Source of the DNA: JBAXTE01 sp037130365
GTDB lineage: Bacteria; Bacteroidota; Bacteroidia; Bacteroidales; WCHB1-69
Length of the DNA: 64,000 nucleotides
Direction: 5' to 3'
NCBI GenBank assembly: GCA_037130365.1
Contig: JBAXTE010000009.1
Location: 56,335-120,334 of the forward strand
The position numbers and the translations under genes were made by a program. Below the pieces are notes generated by a model. The model had not been told where the DNA came from. It saw nothing but the letters and a program-made list of their open reading frames with translations, and did no database searches. This document shows positions 18,655-28,200 of this stretch, piece by piece; within the stretch, counting starts at the first letter, position 1, and each line of letters opens with the position of its first letter.

Positions 18655-20829
18655 ATGATGACACGAAAATTCTTATTAATAGTTCTTTTTATTGGGTTCA
18701 CTTTAGATATAATCGCACAGATAAACCAGACAAAATTATCTGGTGAGTTTACAGAAATTATACAATGTAAAAAGAAAAATGTACTCATTCCAAAATCTTA
18801 TTATTCATCTCAAGTTAATTGTGTGGAATATATTCATGCTGTTGGATTGATAAACAATAAGTTTAATCAAAACAAGACTACGAATAGAGGAATAATTGTA
18901 GGAAGCATCATAAATCAAATTGTGACCTTACGAATTCCAATTTCAATGATTAACGATGATTTAAACATATCTGGAGTAACTTATTTGTCTCCGTCGCATA
19001 GAATTGTTCCAATGTTAAATAAGGTAGTAAAAGACACTCGTGTAGATAGTGTTCAAAAAGGATATTCACTGCCTCAGCCATTTTCTGGAAAAGATGTGTT
19101 TATTGGCATCACCGATTGGGGATTTGATTATACAAACCCAATGTTTTATGATACAACACTTTCTCATACTCGAATCTTTAAAGCATGGGATCAATATCGA
19201 AATGCTGGCCCTGCTCCTACAGGATTTACTTATGGCACTGAAATATCTGGGGAATCTGATTTGCTTGCTGCTCAATGTGATACTTTTAATATTTATCAAT
19301 GGGCAACACATGGGAGTCATGTAGCCGGAATTTGTGGTGGTAGTGGTGCTGGCACCATTTATCGTGGCGTCGCTTATGATGCCAACTATTTGATGGCCAC
19401 TTTCTTAGTTGATGAAGCTTCTGTAATCGACGCTTTTAATTGGATGAAAAACGTAGCAACCCAAGAACAAAAAAGATTAGTCGTAAATATGAGTTGGGGT
19501 TTATACTGGATGGGAAATCTAGACGGAACTTCTTTAATAAGTCAAGCAATTGATGCATTATCATCGCAAGGAGTTGTATTTGTGGCAAGTGCAGGAAATA
19601 ATGGGGATGAAACTTTTCATATCAAAAAACAATTCATTTCATCTGCCGACACCATGAAAACAGTAATTGGGTTTAATAATTATGGCTACTATCCAACCAT
19701 GTGGGGACAATCTGTAACTGCATGGGGTGAACCAAATCATGCATTTAATTTTTCGATTAAAATATTAAACACATCAAACCAAGAGATCTCTTCAACTGCT
19801 AATTTTCCAACAAGCACGAATGGTTACATAGACACATTAATCGTAATTGGCAGTGATACCATTTTTTACAATATTCTTCGTGAATCATCTAATTTTTTAA
19901 ACCAACGTCCTCACGCTCGTATCCGTGTGAAGAATAAAAGCAGTCTTTATAAAATTGCCCTCCACTCCACTGCAGATTCAGGAACAGTGCATTATTGGAA
20001 TTTAATTGAGTTAACCAACGATGTAGGAAATTGGGGTGGCCCTTTTGTAAACCCACTTCCCGATTATACTGCTGGTGATGCTTTTTATAGCATTGGAGAG
20101 CCTGCTTGTTCTCAAAGTGTGATAAGTATTGCTGCCCATAATTCAGAAACTGTGTTGCCCAGTGGAAGTGTAACTGGAGGTGCTCGTTCAACTTTTTCTA
20201 GTATCGGACCAACTTTAGATGGACGAACAAAACCTGATATTTCTGCGCCTGGATTCAATGTTGCATCCTCGATTTCGTCATTTACAAATTCTAGTATTGA
20301 TTTAGCTAGCGTTGTGAATACCATCCTTTTTAATGGACGGTCATACCGTTTTGTTCGCTTTTCAGGCACCTCAATGTCAGGACCAGCGGTTACAGGAATT
20401 GTCGCATTAATGTTACAGGCAAATCCATTGTTGACACCAGTTCAAATAAAAACAATTATTCACCAAACTGCCCGTTTTGACTCGTATACAGGAATTATTG
20501 GAGATACTGGAAGTGTATATTGGGGCTGGGGAAAAGTACATGCATTAAAAGCAGTTAAAAGAGCATTCGAATTAGTAAATATTAATGAAACAGATTTTAA
20601 TAACCTATGCTCATTGTATCCAATACCTGCAAAGGATAAAATATGGTGTATGTTTGATGAAAGTTTCAAACCCACATTCGTTGAAATATTTGCTTTGGAT
20701 GGTCGTAAAGTAGCTGAGTACGATTTTGTCAATACCAATCAATTAGAAGTAAGTGGACTAAAAGGGGTCTTTTTCATCAAGTTCAAGAGCAAAACTCAAC
20801 AAATTACAAAGAAGGTAATAATTCAATAA
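18655..20829 (+). CDS. secreted subtilisin-like (S8) serine protease with T9SS sorting domain
   Basis: 724 residues with a signal peptide (cleavage near IIAQ). The S8 triad is intact: Asp154 in GITDWGFDY, His219 in HGSHVAGICGG, and Ser573 in SGTSMSGPAV. There is a long insert of about 200 residues between the oxyanion region (SAGNNG) and the Ser block, typical of Bacteroidota surface subtilases. The C-terminal 75 residues are a type A T9SS domain (CSLYPIPAKDKI, then EIFALDGRKVAEY, then VFFIKF, ending KKVIIQ). A secreted or surface-anchored protease is expected. ATG at 18655 is followed directly by ACA; the preceding ATG pair leaves a one-residue ambiguity. Its stop codon touches the stop of the HPt gene on the other strand. 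Confidence 0.92.
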   Translation: MMTRKFLLIVLFIGFTLDIIAQINQTKLSGEFTEIIQCKKKNVLIPKSYYSSQVNCVEYIHAVGLINNKFNQNKTTNRGIIVGSIINQIVTLRIPISMINDDLNISGVTYLSPSHRIVPMLNKVVKDTRVDSVQKGYSLPQPFSGKDVFIGITDWGFDYTNPMFYDTTLSHTRIFKAWDQYRNAGPAPTGFTYGTEISGESDLLAAQCDTFNIYQWATHGSHVAGICGGSGAGTIYRGVAYDANYLMATFLVDEASVIDAFNWMKNVATQEQKRLVVNMSWGLYWMGNLDGTSLISQAIDALSSQGVVFVASAGNNGDETFHIKKQFISSADTMKTVIGFNNYGYYPTMWGQSVTAWGEPNHAFNFSIKILNTSNQEISSTANFPTSTNGYIDTLIVIGSDTIFYNILRESSNFLNQRPHARIRVKNKSSLYKIALHSTADSGTVHYWNLIELTNDVGNWGGPFVNPLPDYTAGDAFYSIGEPACSQSVISIAAHNSETVLPSGSVTGGARSTFSSIGPTLDGRTKPDISAPGFNVASSISSFTNSSIDLASVVNTILFNGRSYRFVRFSGTSMSGPAVTGIVALMLQANPLLTPVQIKTIIHQTARFDSYTGIIGDTGSVYWGWGKVHALKAVKRAFELVNINETDFNNLCSLYPIPAKDKIWCMFDESFKPTFVEIFALDGRKVAEYDFVNTNQLEVSGLKGVFFIKFKSKTQQITKKVIIQ

Positions 20830-21162
20830 CTATTTGATTAACATCTTTAAATCGTCAGCTAAAATCCGGCTATTAGCCTGAATAGCTGCAAAAAGAGTCG
20901 ATGCACCTTCCAAATCGTTATCTTTTCCTTTTTGTTCTAGTTTTTGCAATAATTCTTTTAGCTCAATATCGTACATAGCTCCTACTGTTCCTTTATATTT
21001 ATGTGCTGACTGAGCTAAAAGATTTGCATCTTCAACATCTATGGCCTTTTCAATTAAAGAAAGAGAAATGGGGTAATCTTCGAAAAACATGTTAATAATC
21101 TCATTAATAACCTCTTGATCAAAATCAGAATAGCTTTGGGAAAACAGTTCAATATTAATCAT
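20830..21162 (-). CDS. HPt (histidine phosphotransfer) domain protein
   Basis: 110 residues forming a single HPt four-helix domain. The phospho-accepting His54 lies in AHKYKGTVGAM, matching the HxxKG(xxx)G motif. Such stand-alone proteins shuttle phosphate between hybrid kinases and response regulators. No kinase or regulator gene is adjacent, so its partners must be elsewhere. The gene is convergent with the protease gene with no intervening base. A -7 box lies about 30 bases upstream. Confidence 0.88.
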   Translation of the reverse strand: MINIELFSQSYSDFDQEVINEIINMFFEDYPISLSLIEKAIDVEDANLLAQSAHKYKGTVGAMYDIELKELLQKLEQKGKDNDLEGASTLFAAIQANSRILADDLKMLIK

Positions 21163-21190
21163 AATTAATAACTATTGATGTTTAAAAAAA

Positions 21191-21198
21191 CAAATGTA
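21191..21198 (-). promoter_or_regulatory. -7 box of the HPt gene
   Basis: TACATTTG on the minus strand fits TAnnTTTG and lies 29 bases before the HPt start. The -33 element is not at consensus spacing. The site lies just past the stop of the Cys-rich peptide gene. Confidence 0.4.
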
Positions 21199-21227
21199 TG
21201 TTATTTTTTTTACAAACACTTATTTAT

Positions 21228-21398
21228 TTACTTTTTTTTAGCATTTATTTTTTGAATAGCGCAACCATCACAACTACTTGTACCACATGAGTCACAACTT
21301 TCATCGTTTGATTTTATTCGCTTATATCTAGAATAAAAATAGATAATTGTGATTATTAAAGCAATAATAACAATAGCGATAGCTATAATGTCTTGCAT
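21228..21398 (-). CDS. FeoB-associated Cys-rich membrane peptide
   Basis: 56 residues, ATG at 21398, found by reading the gap after the M50-like gene. One N-terminal membrane helix (about residues 4-22, Ile/Ala/Val-rich) is followed by a short basic stretch and the cluster CDSCGTSSCDGC (Cys35, 38, 43, 46), then a Lys-rich tail. This is the layout of the FeoB-associated Cys-rich membrane protein family, which accompanies ferrous iron transporters and may bind iron near the FeoB exit; that role is not proven for the family. It begins 3 bases after the stop of the preceding feo-operon gene. Confidence 0.85.
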   Translation of the reverse strand: MQDIIAIAIVIIALIITIIYFYSRYKRIKSNDESCDSCGTSSCDGCAIQKINAKKK

Positions 21399-21401
21399 AA
21401 A

Positions 21402-22073
21402 TTAAGTGATTAAAAGATTAACAACGATTTGATAAACAATAATTCCATTCGTTGCGACAAACACAATTGCCCAAAAAATTGCTGGAAGCATTGTAATGCT
21501 GCTTAATATTTTTGCATCACCAGACTCAGATGGTGACTCGAGAGCAATTAAGAGTAACATTAGAGTTGAGAATAACGCTTCTGTTGCTAGAATAAATGCT
21601 AATGTCATGACGGAAAAATCGATAATTTTGGGGTTATCAAGATAAAGTACAAATGAAATTAATCCGATAAATAGAATCGACCAAATAACGCCAAAAGTAT
21701 TTCGAATAAAAAGCAATAATAATATGGATGTGAATATTATAATTCCAATTAATACTGCAGAACTAAATCCATTAATCAGAAAATACAACAAGCCATATGC
21801 TGAAGCTGCAGCAAGTGGATAACCTGAAATAGCAATTAAAAATTGACAAAATTTATTTTTAGAAGCAGACAATGTTGACCCAGAAGTATTACTCTGAAGC
21901 TCAATTTTAAAAATTTTCCCAGAGGTTAGAATTGCAACTAATGCGTGTGCTCCTTCGTGAACCAACGTATTAAAAACCCTCACAAAAGCTCCAATGTAAG
22001 GCAATCTTGCTACAATAAAAACAGCGAGAACATAACTGTAAAAATAAATTGGTAATTCAAAAAACTGTTTCAT
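21402..22073 (-). CDS. M50-like membrane metallopeptidase in the feo operon
   Basis: 223 residues with about six membrane helices. The motif HEGAH (residues 39-43, in NTLVHEGAHALVAIL) fits the HExxH zinc site of M50B-like membrane peptidases. The second metal ligand (an Asp in a later helix) is not obvious; a DNP in YLDNPKI near residue 160 is a weak candidate. The start is set at 22073 because its ATG overlaps the feoB stop as ATGA. The longer open frame would run 87 bases into feoB. Translational coupling to feoAB suggests a job in ferrous iron uptake, perhaps processing FeoB or a regulator; this is inference. Confidence 0.75.
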   Translation of the reverse strand: MKQFFELPIYFYSYVLAVFIVARLPYIGAFVRVFNTLVHEGAHALVAILTSGKIFKIELQSNTSGSTLSASKNKFCQFLIAISGYPLAAASAYGLLYFLINGFSSAVLIGIIIFTSILLLLFIRNTFGVIWSILFIGLISFVLYLDNPKIIDFSVMTLAFILATEALFSTLMLLLIALESPSESGDAKILSSITMLPAIFWAIVFVATNGIIVYQIVVNLLIT

Positions 22074-24583
22074 AATCCTAATAATGTTCCTCCTTGATAA
22101 ACAATAAATGATATAATCCAAGCTAACGACAAAGTATACCCAACTGAAAATAATCCCCACTTAGCACTCCCCGACTCTCTGCTAATGGCTATTATTGAAC
22201 CAATACAAGGGAAATAGATAGAGACAAATATCATAAAAACAAAGGCAGTTAATGGCGAAAAAATTGGTTCCCCTTTTCTAGGTCCATCTACTACTTTTTG
22301 CGTTTGCAATTTACTGGCAAGAGTATGCCGATGGCTGTGCGAATCGTCGTCTACTTGATAAAGAACGGCTAATGTACTCACAATTATTTCTTTAGCTGTA
22401 AGTCCTGAGATTAGACTAATTCCAGATCGCCAATCAAGACCAATGGGTCGTAATGCTGGTTCTATAAATTTTCCGATTTGGCCTAAATACGATTCTTCAC
22501 GCTGTAACGATTTTTCCATATTGTGATAATACAATACCATATCCGTTTTTTGAACGAGCAAAGAATCATGAATTACTCCATTTGTGTGCAACAATTGTTG
22601 ATCAAGTATTAACTGTTTAGCGATCAACTCCTTTTTAACTTCTGATACACAAGCACTGTTTTGAGGGAAATAACTAAGTGCCCAAAAAAGTATAGATGCA
22701 ATTAGAATAACACCCGCAATTTTTTTTAAATACTCGCTTGCACGATCCCACATATAGCTTGCTAGTGAAGAAACAGAAGGCAATCGATATGGTGGCAACT
22801 CCATAACAAAAGGCATCTCAACAATTTTAAATATTGTTTTTCGTAATAAAAGTGCGGTAAGAATAGCGAGCACAACGCCAAGTAAATATATTAAAAACAA
22901 AATTGTAGCCGAATAATGAGGAAAAAAAGCGGTAGCAAATAGAATATAAACTGGTAAACGCGCATTGCAACTAATAAATGGATTTATCAGCATCGTAATC
23001 ATACGCTCGTTCCGATTTTCCAACATTCTAGTGGCCATTATTGCAGGAACATTGCATCCAAAACCCATCACCAACGGAATAAATGATTTGCCGTGAAGAC
23101 CAATTTTGTGCATCGATTTATCCAAAATAAAAACTGCTCTCGACATATATCCAGAACCCTCCATGACTGCAATAAAAAAATATAAAAGCAAAATATTCGG
23201 AAGAAAAATCAACACACCTCCCACTCCGCTTATCATTCCATCAACAAGCAAATCTTTTAGCATTCCTTCACTTAATGCTGAAGAAACAAGTTGTGAAATT
23301 TTTAAAACACCAAATTCAATCCAACCCATTGGAATTTTTCCTAATTGAAATGTGGTGAAGAACATCAACCATAAAAACGCAATAAAAATTGGCAAACCCC
23401 AAAACCTGTGCGTAAAAATTCGATCTGCTATTCGGTTTCGCTCCTCAACACTTAAAATCGGTTGTGTAAGAGTTTCACGTAAAGCACCAGTAATAAAGCC
23501 CTGTTTAGCTTTTGTAATTACTAAGTCGGCTTCTAATGCAAATTCTTTTTCAATATATGAAATCTGTTGATTTAAAACTTGATGAATCTGTTGAAAATTA
23601 TTGCTATTGGACAATAACAATTTCGTTTCGGAGTCCTTTTCTAACAATTTGATGGCTAAAAATCGACTCGAATACAATCGCAAGGTATCATAATTTGAAA
23701 TTTGCTTAATTGCATTTTGCACTTTTCGAATTGAATTCTCTAGAATATTACCATAATTAATATGAATATGTCTCACCATAGCTTCCTGATCTTCAAATAC
23801 CGCAATTATTTTATCTAGAAGTAAATTAATCGCAGGTGTATCTTTTTCAAGCAAGGACACAATTGGAAAGCCAAGCAATATTCCAAGATTTTGGGAATCT
23901 ATTTTTTTGTTCGCGTTATTAAATTCATCCATCATATTTAGCGCAATCACCATTCTCACATCCATATCTATCAAATCGGTAGTTAGATATAAATTTCTTT
24001 CAAGGTTGCCAGCATCCAAAATATTTAAAATAATATCTGGTTGTTTTTCTTTTAAAAAATCACGAATTGATTTATCAGAATCTGTAATACTGTTGAGCGA
24101 ATATAATCCTGGAAGATCAAAAATTGTAATACCATAATTGCGAAATTCGATTTCCTGATAGGCAGATTCAATGGTAACACCAGAATAATTTGCTATACGA
24201 TCGTTTTTTCCAGTAAGCGCATTAAAAACAGTAGTTTTACCACAATTTGGATTCCCTAAAATGGCTACTGTAAATGATTTCTTAATATTTGGGACTACGG
24301 CGGTATTGTTCTCAAAAGTTAGATTTTGATCAGATAATAAATTTGAAGAGAGAAATTTTTCTGCCAATTCAATCTCAATTCCAGCAGCATCAATATTTCG
24401 GAGGGCAATTCGTGAACCTAATAACTCATACTCAACAGGATCATTAAAAGGTGCTTTTTTAATCACTGAAATTTTTGTCCCTGAAGAAAAACCCATCTCC
24501 ATTAACCGTTTACGATAGGTACCTTTACCGATTATTTTGACGATATATGCACTTTCTCCTTGTTTGAGCGCTGTTAAGTTCAT
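22070..24583 (-). CDS. feoB: ferrous iron transporter, FeoA-FeoB fusion
   Basis: 837 residues. Residues 1-75 are a FeoA SH3-like domain (YRKRLMEMGFSSGTKISVI, then GSRIALR). From about residue 105 comes the G-protein domain of FeoB with G1 GNPNCGKTT, G2 region YSGVT, G3 DLPGLYSL and G4 ALNMMDEF. Two Gate-type permease halves follow (MGFGCNVPAIMATR, then later SGLTAKEIIVSTLAVLY). Length fits Bacteroidota FeoAB fusions. It imports Fe(II) across the inner membrane. It heads an operon with the M50-like gene and the Cys-rich peptide. An apparent -7 box lies 27 bases upstream. I could not identify a Fur site. Confidence 0.95.
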   Translation of the reverse strand: MNLTALKQGESAYIVKIIGKGTYRKRLMEMGFSSGTKISVIKKAPFNDPVEYELLGSRIALRNIDAAGIEIELAEKFLSSNLLSDQNLTFENNTAVVPNIKKSFTVAILGNPNCGKTTVFNALTGKNDRIANYSGVTIESAYQEIEFRNYGITIFDLPGLYSLNSITDSDKSIRDFLKEKQPDIILNILDAGNLERNLYLTTDLIDMDVRMVIALNMMDEFNNANKKIDSQNLGILLGFPIVSLLEKDTPAINLLLDKIIAVFEDQEAMVRHIHINYGNILENSIRKVQNAIKQISNYDTLRLYSSRFLAIKLLEKDSETKLLLSNSNNFQQIHQVLNQQISYIEKEFALEADLVITKAKQGFITGALRETLTQPILSVEERNRIADRIFTHRFWGLPIFIAFLWLMFFTTFQLGKIPMGWIEFGVLKISQLVSSALSEGMLKDLLVDGMISGVGGVLIFLPNILLLYFFIAVMEGSGYMSRAVFILDKSMHKIGLHGKSFIPLVMGFGCNVPAIMATRMLENRNERMITMLINPFISCNARLPVYILFATAFFPHYSATILFLIYLLGVVLAILTALLLRKTIFKIVEMPFVMELPPYRLPSVSSLASYMWDRASEYLKKIAGVILIASILFWALSYFPQNSACVSEVKKELIAKQLILDQQLLHTNGVIHDSLLVQKTDMVLYYHNMEKSLQREESYLGQIGKFIEPALRPIGLDWRSGISLISGLTAKEIIVSTLAVLYQVDDDSHSHRHTLASKLQTQKVVDGPRKGEPIFSPLTAFVFMIFVSIYFPCIGSIIAISRESGSAKWGLFSVGYTLSLAWIISFIVYQGGTLLGL

Positions 24584-24609
24584 TTTATTGATTTGAATTA
24601 ATCATATTA

Positions 24610-24617
24610 CAAAAGTA
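24610..24617 (-). promoter_or_regulatory. -7 box of the feo operon
   Basis: TACTTTTG on the minus strand fits TAnnTTTG. A TTAG lies about 16 bases further upstream in place of TTG. This is a partial match only. Confidence 0.4.
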
Positions 24618-24952
24618 GTGTTTCTTATTTAAACTAATTATAAATAGGAACACTTTTAACATAAAATTGTTTGTCCAGATTATTTTATTTTTTTTATGTT
24701 CAAGTGTAAGATAGAACACGTATAACGCAGATTGAGCAGATTTTCGCGGATTAATTTGAATAGTCATAATTTGAATACATCGCCGGATAAATTTAAGCAT
24801 ATAAACAAGTCATCAAACGACTTGCAACTAAAAAAAGATAACCGTTTTTTAGTTTCTTGGTTAAAGGTTTATATGTTTATAGGGTGACTCAACAAATTGC
24901 AATATAAATCTACATTCTCTTTTTGCTGCATAAAAACGGAGTATTGAACATA

Positions 24953-24991
24953 AAAAAGCACCTTAACTCTCTCAAATTGTTTGAAAGAGTT
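24953..24991 (-). terminator. possible terminator after the small-peptide gene
   Basis: On the minus strand an 11-of-12-bp stem (AACTCTTTCAAA with TTTGAGAGAGTT) with a 3-base loop (24965-24991) is followed after six bases by TTTTTT. It lies 35 bases past the stop of the 62-residue peptide. The offset between stem and T-run makes it less than ideal. Confidence 0.5.
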
Positions 24992-25025
24992 ATAATGTTT
25001 ACATAAGAAAAAGTACTTCTATAGA

Positions 25026-25214
25026 TTACGCTGTAGGCAGTTTAAATGGATTACCACCAATGCGTTCTGGTTGTATTGATGAATTTTCATCTCCCGGCGG
25101 TGGGTCGCCACCGCCTGTTGCTGATGCCATCACTAACGAAATCTCATAATCAATTTTTATCATTCGAATTTCGGGACTACAATACCTCTTCTTTTCTATT
25201 TCTTTGATTTTCAA
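25026..25214 (-). CDS. 62-residue peptide with DPPPG motif, function unknown
   Basis: 62 residues: a charged N-terminus (KIKEIEKKRYCSPEIRMIKIDYEISLVM), then ASATGGGDPPPGDENSS and a polar tail. Short proteins with a SPEI..I...E..M.(S/A)...GDP.P layout recur in Bacteroidota, often next to large surface proteins, and to my knowledge have no assigned role. There is no conventional signal peptide. It starts 7 bases after the stop of the 1538-residue T9SS protein, so the two are almost certainly co-transcribed. It could be a processed peptide or a small partner of the large protein. Confidence 0.65.
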   Translation of the reverse strand: MKIKEIEKKRYCSPEIRMIKIDYEISLVMASATGGGDPPPGDENSSIQPERIGGNPFKLPTA

Positions 25215-25221
25215 TTTGAAT

Positions 25222-28200
25222 TTATTTTTTCACAATTTTTGAAATATTCGAATAAGTTGCGGAACGAAATTCGATGCCATAAACACCCGTTGCTAAATCA
25301 GATAGATTCAAAGTAATCGATTTGTCCGCATGACTGTCAATATTCAGAATCTTAGTGTATACTTTAGTTCCAAAGATGTCGTAAATTGTAACAATAGCGG
25401 TTTTTGATGTTGAGTTTTTAACTTCTACTTTTACTTCTGAAGTAAATGGATTTGGAAAATATGATACTGATGTTTGTGTAGAATTATCAGCACAAGTAAC
25501 GGTTACAGGACTATAGGTAACGGTTTTGCCATCAAAGTCGGTTTGTTTTAAGCGGTAATATGAAGTGCCACCAGTTGTTTCAACATCTTTTGACGAATAA
25601 TTTATCAAATGATTACTATTGCCAGCACCATGAATTTTTTCTACTAAATCCCAATTTAAAACATCTTTGCTACGTTCAATTGAGAAAAAGTCATTGTTTA
25701 CTTCTGAAGCAGTTGACCAGTTTAATGCGACTTGGTTGTTCACACATTTTGCATCGAAACTGATTAGGTCAATTGGCAATGGAGTTGTATTTGATTTAAA
25801 CTGAACTTCAAAACGATCGTTTCCTTTCATAGTGGATGTAGAAAATTGATAATGAGGATTTTCAGATAAGTTTTGAATGGTTCCGGTTTCTTTATCTTTT
25901 AAGAAAACATAATAGCCACTATTTGCAAAACTCGAAACCAATTCGGCTGCAAGTGTAAATGTTCCAACAGCAGTTGATTTGAACATTAGTGGAATAACAC
26001 GATCGCTAGTTAATGCACTTAAGCTATTGATTGCCAAAGTATCAGTGCCAGATATTGTGTATATTTGAGGAAATGCTGCATCTTCAGCAAACATTTTAAA
26101 CGCATCACAAGAATTATCAAAAACATCGGTAGCATAATCTTTAAAACGAATGTAAGTATCATCGGATAAGCCACTTTTTCCATTCGTAGAAACCGTAAGA
26201 TGGAGTGTGTTTTCTGGTGTGGTTTTGTATGCTGGTATAGCAACGTGAACTCTAACAGCATCGGTACAAGTAAGTGTAGAATTAGCAGATACTCTAACCC
26301 AGAATGCTTGCATTGGAGGAATTATGTTTGATGCTCCACCAGTAGCAGCATCTTTTAAATATGTACATGCTGTACCGTTTTTGCGAAAATAAATTGCACC
26401 ATCGATGTTTGATTTTGTCCAACCCGAAGCTGCATCCCAATCAATAGCACTTGGATATGGATTACCCACTAAATTCCAACCATGGTTTGTTCCAGGTGCT
26501 GTAGCGGTATATGTTAGTCCTATCGATTGTGAACCCGTATTTAAAGAACCAACAAAGTTAACAGCAGTGTTTTCGCCGTCGTTTGTTGCTTGATAACTTC
26601 TGGTATATCCTTTAAAGATAGTCAGCGTTTGAGGAGTTGCATTATCAATTCTCACCCATGTATTTGTAGGTTCATTCGCATATCTTAATCCATGAATACT
26701 CGAAGTAAATAGTGCAGAAGAAGCAGTTGTTATGGGGGATGAAATATATTCCCAACGTTGGTTTCCGTTATTACTAACCCAGCGCTCAACAATAGCTGTT
26801 CCACTTCCAGAAAATCCGTGATCAATAAAACTACCCGATGATGTTGAATTACTTTTGATGATTAAACATTGAGCATTTCCTAGAGTAGTTGTACCTCCTA
26901 CTGTGAGATTTATTAGAGGATTAACTGTTAGAGCACCTGTAGTTAGAGCTAATGCTCCATTTACAGTTGTGTTTTGTGATAATGTCACACCTAATGAATT
27001 AATAATAGAAAGGTTGTTCACAGTTGATGGCATATTCGTTCCACTATTTTGATATGTTCCAGATCCATTTAAAATATAATTTCCACTAGTACTCATGCTT
27101 CTAAGACCGCTTACTCTTATTGAACCTTTTGTATTATCTCCGAAGTTTCCAAATCCGTCTGTAGCAAAACCAGAAGCAATTGTTCCACCAGAGGCTAATG
27201 AAAATGCCCCAGTTCCAGATATATTAAAAGTACTGAGATTTAAATTTCCATTTACAGTAGTAGTTCCACCAATATTATATGTTTTATTTTCGTTTAGTGT
27301 AACTCCACCTATAGAGTTGTTCGTTATTGTCACATTTTTTGCAAAAGTTGCAGGCCACTCAGCTGAACCAATTGTTTGAGCAGTTGTACCATCATAGTTT
27401 AAAGTTGCAGTAGTTCCATAAGATAATGCAAAACTTCCTAAAGCCAATGCTCCCTGAGTCATAAATAATGTTCCATTAACAGTTTTTGCTGTGCTTAAAG
27501 TAACGCCAGCGCTATTATTTATGGTTAAATTATTAATTAAAGTGCTACTAATTGGCCAAGCTGCATAACCAGAAGCAGGTGTTGTAAAACTACCATTTAC
27601 TGTCGTTTGAGCTGTAGTTCCAAAATAATTTTCATTAATTGATGTGATATTAGTCGTATTATAATAAAAGCAATTCCTAATTGTTCCACTTGAAAACGGA
27701 TGAGAAATATTTAAAGTAGTATTTCCTGGTGTTGCTTTATTAAAATAAAAACCAGTTGTTGTTGGAATGTATCCACTGAAAGTAATTCCAGAGCCAATTG
27801 TTGTAATTCCCTTTAAAACGAAAAATCCAATTCCAGAGGTAGCAGATGTATTTGCAAAAATAAAAGTACCGCTCGTAAGATTGCAAGCACCATCTATTGT
27901 TAAGGTAACAGCATTTGCACTTCCGTTTGCATCAGTAATGATAAAGGTACCACCCTCAATAGTATATGAACCTTTAATATTTGCAGAAGTTGTTCCAGTT
28001 GCGGCTCTATCTTTTACAGTTCCACCTGTTTGATAATAATTTCCATCAATCACTAATGATTGAATTTCAACAACTCCACTAATCACCTTAAATTCTGTCT
28101 TTACATTTGTTGGTGTAATTATTAGATTTGAAGTTTGACTTGCACAATCTATTTCAAGTTTTCCAAATATTTGAGATAATCCAGTTGGAGTAGATGTAGA

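Larger units (their letters stand above)
24584..25025. other. 442-base intergenic region between the feo operon and the small-peptide gene
   Basis: There is no convincing gene; a 71-codon minus-strand frame has no supporting features. It holds the feo promoter box, an imperfect three-fold GCAGATT/CGGATT repeat near 24727-24752, a 6-bp hairpin at 24806-24824, a perfect 10-bp inverted repeat (AACTAAAAAA with TTTTTTAGTT) at 24826-24854, and the hairpin at 24965-24991. Confidence 0.5.

Noticed and set aside
24585..24800. 71-codon minus-strand frame upstream of feoAB
   Set aside because: No recognisable features; it covers the feo promoter box and a decayed repeat.
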